64,000 nt of DNA from Cellulomonas humilata (GTDB taxonomy: Bacteria; Actinomycetota; Actinomycetes; Actinomycetales; Cellulomonadaceae), in the NCBI RefSeq assembly GCF_030814415.1, contig NZ_JAUSVB010000004.1, forward strand, positions 248,001 through 312,000. Direction: 5' to 3'. The notes under the pieces were generated by a model. That model had not been told where the DNA came from. It saw only the letters and a list, made by a program, of their open reading frames with translations, and did no database searches. The stretch's first letter is position 1, and each line of letters begins with the position of its first letter. The translations under genes and the position numbers were made by a program. Positions 36,116 to 44,706 of the stretch are shown in pieces.

Positions 36116-36903
36116 CACCGACGTTCCGCGACGCGCTCGCGGCGTCCCCACGACCGCTGGTCGGCATGTGGGTCTGCACGGGCAGCCCGCTGGTCGCGGA
36201 GATCTGCGCGGGCTCCGGGCTGGACTGGCTGCTGGTCGACATGGAGCACTCGCCCAACGGGCTGGAGTCCGTGCTCGCCCAGCTCCAGGCGCTCGCCGCG
36301 TACCCGGTCACGCCGGTCGTGCGGGTGCCGGTCGGCGACGTCGTCACGATCAAGCAGGTCCTGGACCTCGGGGCGCAGAACCTCCTCGTGCCCATGGTGT
36401 CCTCCGCGGACGAGGCGAGGGCGGTCGTCGAGGCCGTGCGCTACCCACCCCGAGGTCGCCGGGGCGTCGGCTCGGCGCTCTCCCGCTCGGCCCGGTGGAA
36501 CCGGGTCGAGGGGTACCTCGACCGCGCCGACGAGCACGTGTCGTTGTTCGTGCAGATCGAGACGGTCGAGGGTGTCGCCGCAGCCGGCGCGATCGCGGCG
36601 GTCGACGGCGTCGACGGTGTCTTCGTGGGGCCGTCCGACCTCGCTGCGTCCATGGAGCTGCTCGGCCGGCAGACCCACCCGGACGTCGTCGCCGCGGTCC
36701 ACCGCACGTTCGAGGCCGTGCGCGGCGCGGGCAAGCCGGTCGGGGTGAACGCGTTCGACCCGGCCCTCGCGCGCTCGTACGCCGACGCCGGCGCCGCGTT
36801 CGTGCTCGTCGGCGCCGACGTGACGCTCCTGGCGCACGGGTCCGAGGCGCTCGCCGGCCGACTCGCTCCGTCGGCCGTCGACGCCGACCCGGCGGATTCC
36901 TGA
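36100..36903 (+). CDS. hpaI: 4-hydroxy-2-oxoheptanedioate aldolase
   Basis: A 267-residue class II pyruvate aldolase of the HpcH/HpaI family, splitting 4-hydroxy-2-oxoheptanedioate into pyruvate and succinate semialdehyde. It has GMWVCTGSP, LLVDMEHSPN, the metal glutamate in VQIETVEGV and aspartate in FVGPSDLAASM, and the substrate arginine region VRVPVGD. It is the last enzyme of the meta-cleavage route and the last gene of the operon. No hairpin is evident before the next start, 25 bases downstream. Confidence 0.92.
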   Translation: MPLHLTPTFRDALAASPRPLVGMWVCTGSPLVAEICAGSGLDWLLVDMEHSPNGLESVLAQLQALAAYPVTPVVRVPVGDVVTIKQVLDLGAQNLLVPMVSSADEARAVVEAVRYPPRGRRGVGSALSRSARWNRVEGYLDRADEHVSLFVQIETVEGVAAAGAIAAVDGVDGVFVGPSDLAASMELLGRQTHPDVVAAVHRTFEAVRGAGKPVGVNAFDPALARSYADAGAAFVLVGADVTLLAHGSEALAGRLAPSAVDADPADS

Positions 36904-36928
36904 CAGGGCGCTCTCGGTAGGGTCAGGT

Positions 36929-37378
36929 ATGAGCGTCGTCGACCACCTCACCCCGATGCTGGGCCGCTGGCAGGGCACGAACCGCTTCCGGCTCATGCCC
37001 ACCGACGAGTACACGTCCTCGATCGCGACCGCGACGGTCGCCATCACCGCCGTCCGCTTCGTCTCGATCGCCTACGCCTGGTCCGACGGGGACACCTCGC
37101 ACGACGGGCTCCTCCTGCTCGGCGGGGAGGCGGATGCCGACGGCGCCTCGGGGGTGTGGGTCGACTCGTTCCACACCGGTCCGACGTGGATGACCTTCGC
37201 CGGCGGGACCCGGGCGGACGGCGAGCTGCAGCTCCGGGGCTCCTACCCGGCGGAGTCGGGGCCGGACTGGGGCTGGCACATCCACCTGCGGCCGCGGGAC
37301 GCCGTCATCACCATGCACAACCTCGTGCCCGGCTACGACCCGTACCAGGTGGTCGAGCTCGCACTGGCGCCCGCCTGA
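36929..37378 (+). CDS. DUF1579-like small protein
   Basis: A 149-residue soluble protein with a lipocalin-like all-beta pattern: LTPMLGRWQGTNRF, then VAITAVRFVSIAYAWSDGDTSHDGLLLLG, then WGWHIHLRPRDAVITMHNLVP. The opening and spacing fit the DUF1579 family, which is uncharacterised. It begins 25 bases after hpaI without a strong ribosome site, so it may be read through from that operon or be independent. No catalytic residues can be assigned. Confidence 0.7.
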   Translation: MSVVDHLTPMLGRWQGTNRFRLMPTDEYTSSIATATVAITAVRFVSIAYAWSDGDTSHDGLLLLGGEADADGASGVWVDSFHTGPTWMTFAGGTRADGELQLRGSYPAESGPDWGWHIHLRPRDAVITMHNLVPGYDPYQVVELALAPA

Positions 37379-37411
37379 GCCATTGTCGGACGTGTGTGCC
37401 ACGCTGGACCG

Positions 37412-37984
37412 ATGGCAGAGATCCTGCTCCTGCACCACGTCCTCGGGCTCACCGACGGCGTCCGCGCACTGGCCGACCGGTTCCGCGCCGCCGGGCACAC
37501 CGTGCACACACCCGACCTGTTCGAGGGCCGCACGTTCGACAGCATCCCGGCGGGCATGGCGCACGAGGAGGACGACCTCGGCTGGGACGAGATGACGGCT
37601 CGCACCCGGCGAGCGGCCGCCGACCTGCCGTCGGAGCTGGTGTACATGGGCATCTCGATGGGTGTCGTGTACTCCCACCTGCTCGTGCAGTCCCGGCCGG
37701 GTGCTCTCGGGGCGGTCTTCCTCGAGTCGGCCACGAGCCTGGACGACTTCGGCGACTGGCCGGCCGGTGTCCCCCTGCAGGTGCACGGCCACGCCGACGA
37801 CGAGTTCTTCGGCGCCGACGGGGCGGACAACGCCCGCGCGCTGGTCGCCGCCGCCGGTGCCGGCGACGTGTTCGTCTACCCGGGCAGCACGCACCTCTTC
37901 GTCGACGACACGCTGCCGACGTTCGACGCCGGGCAGACGGCCGAGGTCGTCGACCGGATCCTCGCGTTCGCACCGCTCCGGTAG
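37412..37984 (+). CDS. Dienelactone-hydrolase-family protein
   Basis: A 190-residue alpha/beta hydrolase of the dienelactone hydrolase family. It opens with EILLLHHVLGLTDGVRALADRF. The nucleophile elbow reads GISMG, with serine where classic dienelactone hydrolase has cysteine. The acid lies in VHGHADDEFFG and the histidine in PGSTHLFVDDT. The missing cysteine argues against a true ClcD role in chloroaromatic degradation. It starts 33 bases after the DUF1579-like gene; the two could be co-transcribed. Substrate unknown. Confidence 0.82.
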   Translation: MAEILLLHHVLGLTDGVRALADRFRAAGHTVHTPDLFEGRTFDSIPAGMAHEEDDLGWDEMTARTRRAAADLPSELVYMGISMGVVYSHLLVQSRPGALGAVFLESATSLDDFGDWPAGVPLQVHGHADDEFFGADGADNARALVAAAGAGDVFVYPGSTHLFVDDTLPTFDAGQTAEVVDRILAFAPLR

Positions 37985-38000
37985 ACGACCGGCGACACCG

Positions 38001-38147
38001 TCAGCCGCGCGGCAGGACGGCGTCGATGCCAGCGATCGCCTCCGTGAGCGCGCGCGCCTCGGGCGGGAAGTCGGCGTCGTGGTCCGGGCTGTACTGCGGG
38101 AGGTTCCCGATGGGCAGCTCGACGAACTCGAGGTCGTCGTGGCTGGC
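38001..38147 (-). pseudogene. Fragment of an NADPH-dependent FMN reductase gene
   Basis: The minus strand encodes LEFVELPIGNLPQYSPDHDA followed by DFPPEARALTEAIAGIDAVL, then a stop. This matches the segment that precedes the VTPEYN flavin loop in SsuE-type NADPH-dependent FMN reductases. An in-frame stop precedes it by two codons, and both the N-terminus and the whole flavin-binding C-terminal half are missing. It is therefore an internal relic of about 47 codons. The rest of the 340-base gap (37985-38326) shows no gene. Confidence 0.6.
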
Positions 38148-38326
38148 TCACCACGGTAGGACCGGCGCCGACGTCGTGCGACCGAAGTCGGACAAACCGC
38201 CGGCGGGTTCGGCGGCGAATCGCGAACCCGCTGGTCAGGGCCGCGGTACGCTCACCGCAGGTCCGCACGGTGCTGACCTCCCGTAGGCGCCAGCTCCCAC
38301 TTCGTCGTTGTGCCCCAGGAGGCTCG

Positions 38327-40765
38327 ATGGCTGTCCGAGCGGAACGGACCCGCAGGGGCGTGGGCGGACTCGTGCGGGTCTGGTCGTCCGCGGCGGGCGC
38401 CCCCCGCCTCCGTCGACCGACCGACATCCTCCTGCTCGTCGGCTCGATCGTCGCCCTGGGACTGCTCGCGCTCGCGGCACCGGGACCGACCGGTGCCGAC
38501 GATGCGCTGGCCACGCTGCTCGCCTGGCTGCAGCCGTTGTTCGGCTGGCTGTGGAGCGTCGTCTACGCCGTCATGACGCTGTGGGCGTTCGGGGTCGTCC
38601 TGCTCGCTGCCGCGAGCCGGGGTCGGCGCCGGCTCCTCGTCGACCAGGCGACCGCCTCGGCGCTCGCGTTCGGCGCCTCGGTCGGGGTCGGTGCCCTGGC
38701 CGGGACCCACCCGTCGGACATCGTCACCGGGCTGGTGTCGTCCGGCCCGCCGGTCGTCTACGTCGCGAGCCGGGTCGCCGTCCTCACCGCCATCATCGTC
38801 ACGGCCTCGCCGCACCTCGCCCGGCCGTGGCGGTACGCGAGCCGCGTCGTCATCGCTCTGGGCGCGCTGGCGGCGATCGGCCTGAACGCGACGAACCTCC
38901 TCGGGGCGAGCGCCGGCATCGCCGTCGGGATCGCGGCCGCGGCCATCACCCACCTCGTCCTGGGGTCACCGCAGGGGCGGCTGACCGACGCGCAGGTGCA
39001 GGTGGCGCTCGCCGACCTCGGCGTGCCGACCACCGGGGTGTCGGCGTCCCCGGACCCGCAGGCGGTGGACCTGCTGGTCGCCCGCACGGAGCAGGACACC
39101 GAGCTGCGGGTCACGGTCTACGGGCGCGACGCGTGGGACAGCCAGCTCGTCGGATCGCTGTGGACGGCCCTGACCCGCCGCGGCGAGCGCGCGCAGATCT
39201 GGGGTACGCGGCGGTCCCGGGTCGAGCACGAGGCTCTCTTCACGCTGCTGGCGTCGGAGGCGGGTGTCCCGACGCTCGACGTCGTCGCGGTCGGCGTGGC
39301 GGACCAGGGCGACGCCCTGCTGGTGACGTCCAGCCCGCGCGCGTCGCTGGACGACCTGGACGCCGAGACGCTGGACGACGAGCTGCTCGCCGGGATGTGG
39401 CGGGCGGTCGTCGGGCTGAACCGCGCCGGGATCGCGCACGGGCGGATCGACGGGAGCCGGGTGGTCGTCCGGCTCGACGGCACCCCCGCGCTGGCCGACT
39501 TCGACGCCGCCGGCCGCGCGTCCGACGAGGGTGACGTGCCGACGGACCAGGCCCGGCTCCTCGTCTGCACGGCACTGGTCGTCGGACCGGACCGGGCACT
39601 CGCCGCGGCGATCCGTGCCGTCGGAGCCGAGGGCCTCGCCGATCTCCTGCCCTATCTGCAGTCGGCCGCGCTCGGTCGAGGGACGCGCGCCGAGGTGCGC
39701 ACGGCGAGCTGGACGGTCGACGAGCTGCGCGCCGCAGCGGTCGCGGCCGCCGGGGTCGAGGAACCACCGCTGGAACGTCTGCGGCGCGTGACGCCGAAGT
39801 CGATCGGCACCCTCCTGCTGTCCGCGCTCATCATCTACGTCGTCGTCACGATGCTCGCCGGGGTCGACCTCGCCAGCGTCGCCGCCGCCCTCGCGTCCGC
39901 GGACTGGGTCTGGCTCGTCGCCGCGCTGCTGCTCTCCCCGTTCATCCAGACGGCGCTCGCCGGAGCGACCCTGGGCGCCGCCCTCGCCCGGCTGCGGTAC
40001 TTCCCGGTCCTGATGCTGCAGTACTCCATCCAGTTCATCTCGCTCGTGCTCCCGTCGTCCGCCGCCCGCCTCGCGCTCGAGGTCCGCTTCTTCCAGAAGT
40101 TCGGGATCCCCGCCGGGTCCGCCCTGTCGTTCGGGCTCATCGACAGCGTCACGGGGTTCGTCGTGCAGGCGTCCCTGATCCTGCTCATCGTGGTGAGCGG
40201 ACTGCCGGGATTCACCTCGAGCCTCTCCACCGGGTCGAGCAGCGACGACTCCGGCTCGTCGAGCCCGTCCCTCATCGCGGTGCTGGTCGCCGTGCTCGTC
40301 CTCACCGCGGTCGTCACCCTGGCCGTCCCCCGGCTGCGCCACCGGGTCACCGCACGGATCCCGAAGATCCGCGCCGCGATCGCGGAGCAGGCGCGCTCGG
40401 CGCAGTCCGCGCTCGGCGTGCTGCGCAAGCCCGCGAAGGTGTCCGCGATGCTCGGTGGCAACCTCGGGGCGCAGCTGCTCCAGGCCGGGGTCCTGGCGCT
40501 GTGCCTGCAGGCGTTCGGGCAGACCGCGCACTTCTCGCAGCTGATCCTCATCAACACCGCGGTGAGCCTGTTCGCAGGCCTGATGCCCGTCCCCGGCGGC
40601 ATGGGGGTCACCGAGGCGGGCTTCACGGTCGGCCTGCAGGCCATCGGGGTGCCCAGCGCGATCGCCGTCTCGACGGCCATCACCTACCGGCTCGTCACGT
40701 TCTACATCCCCCCGATCTGGGGGGCGGCGGCGATGCGCTGGCTGCGGCGCCAGGAGTACGTGTAG
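38327..40765 (+). CDS. Kinase-like domain fused to lysylphosphatidylglycerol-synthase-type membrane flippase
   Basis: An 812-residue membrane protein. Residues 25-215 carry about six hydrophobic segments. Residues 225 to about 470 form a soluble domain with relics of a protein kinase: GIAHGRIDGSRVVVRLDG in place of the HRD loop and ALADFDAAG in place of DFG. From about 490 to the end is the LPG_synthase_TM (UPF0104) region with six or more helices, including LVLPSSAARLALEVRFFQ and LMPVPGGMGVTEAG. The catalytic GNAT-like domain of MprF is absent. It may flip a lipid or polyprenyl-linked molecule. CAGGAGG precedes the ATG. Confidence 0.85.
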   Translation: MAVRAERTRRGVGGLVRVWSSAAGAPRLRRPTDILLLVGSIVALGLLALAAPGPTGADDALATLLAWLQPLFGWLWSVVYAVMTLWAFGVVLLAAASRGRRRLLVDQATASALAFGASVGVGALAGTHPSDIVTGLVSSGPPVVYVASRVAVLTAIIVTASPHLARPWRYASRVVIALGALAAIGLNATNLLGASAGIAVGIAAAAITHLVLGSPQGRLTDAQVQVALADLGVPTTGVSASPDPQAVDLLVARTEQDTELRVTVYGRDAWDSQLVGSLWTALTRRGERAQIWGTRRSRVEHEALFTLLASEAGVPTLDVVAVGVADQGDALLVTSSPRASLDDLDAETLDDELLAGMWRAVVGLNRAGIAHGRIDGSRVVVRLDGTPALADFDAAGRASDEGDVPTDQARLLVCTALVVGPDRALAAAIRAVGAEGLADLLPYLQSAALGRGTRAEVRTASWTVDELRAAAVAAAGVEEPPLERLRRVTPKSIGTLLLSALIIYVVVTMLAGVDLASVAAALASADWVWLVAALLLSPFIQTALAGATLGAALARLRYFPVLMLQYSIQFISLVLPSSAARLALEVRFFQKFGIPAGSALSFGLIDSVTGFVVQASLILLIVVSGLPGFTSSLSTGSSSDDSGSSSPSLIAVLVAVLVLTAVVTLAVPRLRHRVTARIPKIRAAIAEQARSAQSALGVLRKPAKVSAMLGGNLGAQLLQAGVLALCLQAFGQTAHFSQLILINTAVSLFAGLMPVPGGMGVTEAGFTVGLQAIGVPSAIAVSTAITYRLVTFYIPPIWGAAAMRWLRRQEYV

Positions 40766-40771
40766 CGGCTC

Positions 40772-40978
40772 CTACTCGGGCTTGTACTTGAACGACAGCT
40801 GGATTCGGGTGCGGTAGAGCAGCTCCCCGGTCTCGCCGACGACGACGTCCTGCTTCGTCACCTCGGCCACCCGGAGGTCGTGCAACGATCCCCCGGCCGT
40901 GCTGATCGCCTCGGCCGCGGCCGCCTCCCAGGACGACGCGCTCGTCCCGATGACGTCGATCACTCGGTACACGCTCAT
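40772..40978 (-). CDS. Dodecin (flavin-storage protein)
   Basis: A 68-residue protein of the dodecin family, which assembles into dodecameric shells binding riboflavin, FMN or CoA. The whole sequence is diagnostic: VYRVIDVIGTSASSWEAAAAEA at the start (strand, then helix) and LLYRTRIQLSFKYKPE at the end. The ATG at 40978 has GGAGAG nine bases upstream. It converges with the flippase gene, with six bases between stops, and diverges from the flavin-binding PaiB-like gene. Confidence 0.93.
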   Translation of the reverse strand: MSVYRVIDVIGTSASSWEAAAAEAISTAGGSLHDLRVAEVTKQDVVVGETGELLYRTRIQLSFKYKPE

Positions 40979-41074
40979 GGTGCTGGCCTCTCCTCGCTCG
41001 GAATCGACGACTCCATACTGGTCGCGGCCGGTCGACGGCACCACCGTGCAGCCCCGGACGACAGGAGATCGCTG

Positions 41075-41674
41075 ATGCGCCACACACCCCGGTTCCTCAT
41101 GACCGACCCGGACGACGTCAGAAGGCTCGTCCGGGAGAACCCGTGGGCAACGTTCGTCTCACCGGCTTCGACCGGGCTCGTCGCGTCCCACTACCCGGTC
41201 ATGGTCGAGGACGGCGACGACATCACGATCGTCAGCCACTTCGGCCGCCCCGACGAGACGCTGCACGAGCTGGGGCAGCACGAGATCCTCGTGATCGTCC
41301 AGGGTCCGCACGACTACGTCTCCCCCAGCTGGTACGCGCCGGGCGACCTGGTCCCCACCTGGAACCACGTCACCGCGCACCTCTACGGCACGCCGGAGCT
41401 CCTCAGCAACGACGAGAACTACGCCGTGCTCACGCGCCTCACCGACCACTTCGAGCACGGACGGCCCGGTGGTCGGAGCCTCGACGAGGACGAGGAGGGC
41501 ACTCGCCGCATCGCGCGCGGAACCGTCGGGCTCCGCCTGCGCGTGACGCGGTTCGACGCCCGCGCGAAGCTCAGCCAGAACAAGCAGCCCGACGTCGCCC
41601 AGCACGTGATCGCCCAGCTCGAGCCCACCAACCCCGCCCTCGCGGACGAGATGCGCCGGGTGCACGGGAGCTGA
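41075..41674 (+). CDS. PaiB-type FMN-binding protein
   Basis: A 199-residue split-barrel flavoprotein of the PaiB family (called FMN-binding negative transcriptional regulators). It opens with MRHTPRFLMTDPDDVRRLVRENPWATFVS, here abbreviated to its first and last words, and has SHYPVM, the central YVSPSWYAPGDLVPTWNH and a late KLSQNKQP, all family hallmarks. In Bacillus PaiB represses sporulation and protease genes. In actinobacteria a flavin-dependent enzymatic or stress role is as likely. AGGAGA precedes the ATG. Adjacent to dodecin, another flavin binder. Confidence 0.9.
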   Translation: MRHTPRFLMTDPDDVRRLVRENPWATFVSPASTGLVASHYPVMVEDGDDITIVSHFGRPDETLHELGQHEILVIVQGPHDYVSPSWYAPGDLVPTWNHVTAHLYGTPELLSNDENYAVLTRLTDHFEHGRPGGRSLDEDEEGTRRIARGTVGLRLRVTRFDARAKLSQNKQPDVAQHVIAQLEPTNPALADEMRRVHGS

Positions 41675-41736
41675 CGTCCCGTCCGACGGTGCGGGCAGCC
41701 GGGACAGGGCTAGCCTGGACGTCGAGGTGAGCGACG

Positions 41737-41919
41737 ATGCACGCAGAGGTCGGTGACAAGGTCGTCATCCATGGCCGGACGGTCGGGACGGCGGATCGCG
41801 GTGGCACGGTGGTCGAGGCCCGAGGGACGGAAGGCCCCTACGTCGTGCGGTTCGACGACGGGCACGAGTCACTCGTGTACCCCGGGCCGGACCTGACGGT
41901 GGTGCGGTCGACCGCCTGA
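41737..41919 (+). CDS. DUF1918 small protein
   Basis: A 60-residue protein matching DUF1918 over its full length: early VGDKVVIHGRTVG, central GTVVEARGTEGPYVVRFDDGHE and a C-terminal PGPDLTVV. It looks like a small SH3-like beta barrel, common and usually stand-alone in actinobacteria. Function unknown. The ATG has GAGGTGAGCG upstream. It sits between the PaiB-like gene and a converging 80-residue protein. Confidence 0.9.
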   Translation: MHAEVGDKVVIHGRTVGTADRGGTVVEARGTEGPYVVRFDDGHESLVYPGPDLTVVRSTA

Positions 41920-41937
41920 CCGCCCTGCCGCGAGAGC

Positions 41938-42180
41938 TCAGCGGACACCAGGGAGATCGGCGCGCCCGTCGGGCGTCGTGGTGAACGACACGACCTCGAG
42001 ACCGAGGTCGAAGAGCTGGTGCAGCACGCCCTGGACGTGGGCCTGGTCGGTGAGCGTCCCGACGAGCTCGGTGCGGCCGTCCGCCGCGGTGAGCGTCATC
42101 CCCTCGACGGCGTCGCCGAAGCGGGAGTCGAGCTCACCGGCGACGACGATCGTGCAGAGGATCATCCCGACATCGTTCAT
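41938..42180 (-). CDS. Small conserved hypothetical protein
   Basis: An 80-residue protein beginning MNDVGMILCTIVVAGEL. Its pattern of alternating strands and one helix (DRTELVGTLTDQAHVQGVLHQLFDLGL type) resembles ACT-like or ferredoxin-like small domains found in actinobacteria downstream of regulators. I do not recognise a named family with confidence. It starts 48 bases after the stop of the MalT-like regulator on the same strand. No strong ribosome site is seen; an upstream in-frame ATG eight codons earlier is possible. Confidence 0.6.
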   Translation of the reverse strand: MNDVGMILCTIVVAGELDSRFGDAVEGMTLTAADGRTELVGTLTDQAHVQGVLHQLFDLGLEVVSFTTTPDGRADLPGVR

Positions 42181-42228
42181 GTCGGGACGCCGGCGACGGA
42201 CCACCCGCGGGACTGCTCACCCGGGTGG

Positions 42229-44490
42229 TCAGTGCGGTGCGGTCGCGGCGTCCAGCTGGTGCAGGCGCACGATCGCCGCGTCCCGGGACGTGACTCCCAG
42301 CTTGCGGTAGGCGGCCTTCAGGTGGGACTTCACGGTGTTGTAGGAGATGAAGAGCTGGTCGGCGATCTCGCGCTGCTGGAGCCCGTCCGCGGCGAGCCGG
42401 AGCACGACGACCTCCCGCTCGGACAGCTCCTCGCCGAACTCCGTGGCGTGCCGCGACGGCGCCGTCAGCGCGGCACGCAGGGCCGCCGCGCGCGCGACCA
42501 GCCCGCCCGCGTCAGGGACCCGGTCGAGGACCTCCTGTGCCCGGTCGACGGCCTCGAGCGCGCCGGGACCGTGCCCGACGAGTCGCTCGGTCGCGGCGAG
42601 CAGGAGGAACGCGTCGGCGAGCCAGGTGCTGCGCGGCATGTCCGCCAGGATGTCGATCGCCAGGCGCAGCTCGACCAGCGCGCCCTGCGGGTCGCCCCGT
42701 CGGCGCGCGCGCTCCCCTCCCGCGAGGAGCAGGACGGCGGCGGCCACCGACCGGTCCGCACCCACGTTGCGGAGCACGTCGGCACGACGGTCCAGCAGCG
42801 GGTCGGCGTGGGACGGGGCTCCGGCCGACGCCTCCGCCAGGCCGAGGGTCCCGACGGCCAGCGCGAGCATGATCGGGTGGGCGTCGGAGATCTCCCCCAC
42901 CGCGTGCCGCAGCGTGACGGTGGCCTCCGCACCCTGCCCCGCCAGGTACTGCGCCTGCCCGAGACAGGCCAGCGCGATGCCGTGCCAGGTGGAGTTCGGC
43001 GCGGCGGCGACCGCGCCCTGCGCCGACGCCAGCGCCCGCCCCACGTCGTTGACCCCCGTGACGCTCTCCAGGAAGTCGACCCGGAACCCCAGCGGGAGCC
43101 CGGTCGCGTCCAGGGCGCCCAGGTCGCCCGTGCGCGCGACGTCGAGCCAGTCCGCCGCGTCGTCGAGCTGGTTCGCCAGGCTCGCCGCCACGGCCCGGAC
43201 GAACGCGAGCTCCGGATCGCGCAGAGCCTCCGGCCACGAGAGCGCCGCGAGCCAGCGCCCGATGTTCGCCCCGCGCCCGCTCACGGACATCGGCTGGACC
43301 TGCCCCGCCACCAGGCGTGACGCGAGGTGCACGTCGCGCGACGCGATCGCGTGGTCCGTCGCGGCCTCGAGATCACCGGCCGCCTCGAGCCACCGGGCGG
43401 CCCGCGCGTGCAGCACCGGCACGAGGGTCGGCTTCGACCTCGTCAGCTCGACCCGCAAGGCCTCCGTGAACAGCTGGTGAGGGTGGTACCACTCGCCCGC
43501 GCTGTCCACCGAGATGAACAGGTTCGCCCGCTCGAGGTCGGCCAGCAGGGCGCCCGAGCCGGTGGTCCCCGTGACCGCGTCGCACAGCGACCCGGTGAAG
43601 CGACCGAGGATCGAGACCTGGAGCAGGAAGTCCCGGGTCTCCGGATCGAGCAGGTCGAGCACGTCCTGCGCGAGGTAGTCGACGACGTGGCGGCTCGCGC
43701 CGGAGAACTGCTCGATGAAGGTGGCGCGCCCGCGCTCCGGCATGAGCAGCGAGGCCAGCCGCAGCGGGGCGGGCCAGCCGCCCGTGCGCTCCGCCAGCTG
43801 GTGGCCCTCCGTCGGCGTCAGCTCGGGGAGCCCGATGCCGTCGAAGAAGCTCGCCACCTCGGCCTCGTCGAACCGCAGCGCATCGGCCCGGACCTCGACC
43901 AGGTCGCCGCCGGCGCGCAATCGCGCCACGCCGAGGGCTGGGTCCGACCGGGTCGAGACCACCAGCTGGACCCGCTCCGGGCGGTAGCGCATGAACTCGG
44001 CGAGCAGCGCACTGATCTCGGGCGTCTCCGCGCGGTGGTAGTCGTCGAGGACGAGCACCACGTCGTCGGTGCCGGCGGACAGCGCGTCGAGCAGCCGCGG
44101 CAGCGCCAGGTCGCCGATCCGGCGGGGCCGCGCGCGCATCGCGCTCACCGTGACCTCGGTGACGTCGGGCTCCACGCCGGACAGGGCCGCGGCCACGTGC
44201 GTCCAGAACCGTCCCGGCTCACAGTCCCCGGCGTCGAGCGACACCCAGGCGAACCGGCCGGGACCGTCGGTCTGCACCCACTCGGCCAGCAAGGTGGTCT
44301 TGCCGAACCCGGCCGGGGCGGAGACGAGCGTCAGGCTCCGGTGCCCGCCCGCGCGCAGGGCCCCCAGCAGCCCCGAACGACTCACGGAACCACGGGGCAG
44401 ACGCGGGGGGACCAGCTTGGCCCGGACCACGCCCCGCTCTGCCGTCTGCCGGAGCGGACGTGCCTGTTCAGAGCCGATGCCGTGCGTCAC
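42229..44490 (-). CDS. LuxR-family ATP-dependent transcriptional regulator (MalT/LAL type)
   Basis: A 753-residue regulator. The N-terminal ATPase has Walker A APAGFGKTTLLAEW and Walker B DDVVLVLDDYH. A winged-helix region and a long helical repeat sensor occupy about residues 330-670. The C-terminal LuxR helix-turn-helix reads LSEREVVVLRLAADGLQQREIADQLF. The GTG start at 44490 is chosen for the GGGGAGA six bases upstream. It diverges from a three-gene small-protein operon, the likely target, separated by about 215 bases containing the palindrome TCACCCGGGTGA (44571-44582). The fragment at 8.8 kb derives from the same protein type. Confidence 0.92.
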   Translation of the reverse strand: MTHGIGSEQARPLRQTAERGVVRAKLVPPRLPRGSVSRSGLLGALRAGGHRSLTLVSAPAGFGKTTLLAEWVQTDGPGRFAWVSLDAGDCEPGRFWTHVAAALSGVEPDVTEVTVSAMRARPRRIGDLALPRLLDALSAGTDDVVLVLDDYHRAETPEISALLAEFMRYRPERVQLVVSTRSDPALGVARLRAGGDLVEVRADALRFDEAEVASFFDGIGLPELTPTEGHQLAERTGGWPAPLRLASLLMPERGRATFIEQFSGASRHVVDYLAQDVLDLLDPETRDFLLQVSILGRFTGSLCDAVTGTTGSGALLADLERANLFISVDSAGEWYHPHQLFTEALRVELTRSKPTLVPVLHARAARWLEAAGDLEAATDHAIASRDVHLASRLVAGQVQPMSVSGRGANIGRWLAALSWPEALRDPELAFVRAVAASLANQLDDAADWLDVARTGDLGALDATGLPLGFRVDFLESVTGVNDVGRALASAQGAVAAAPNSTWHGIALACLGQAQYLAGQGAEATVTLRHAVGEISDAHPIMLALAVGTLGLAEASAGAPSHADPLLDRRADVLRNVGADRSVAAAVLLLAGGERARRRGDPQGALVELRLAIDILADMPRSTWLADAFLLLAATERLVGHGPGALEAVDRAQEVLDRVPDAGGLVARAAALRAALTAPSRHATEFGEELSEREVVVLRLAADGLQQREIADQLFISYNTVKSHLKAAYRKLGVTSRDAAIVRLHQLDAATAPH

Positions 44491-44706
44491 GAAACTCTCC
44501 CCAGGGCTACGTGAATCGCACCCTAGTCCCCGCGGCACCGATGCGGACACACAGGTCATCCAGGACACGCTCACCCGGGTGATCCGTGCCGGGGGTGATC
44601 CCGCGACCTGCCCGGCCGCCGCACGATCGCACGGAGGCCCGCACCGTGGGTCTCGCGACCTCGCGGGCGTCAGCTCGACGGTCACGCCACGACGAAGGAG
44701 ACCGCC

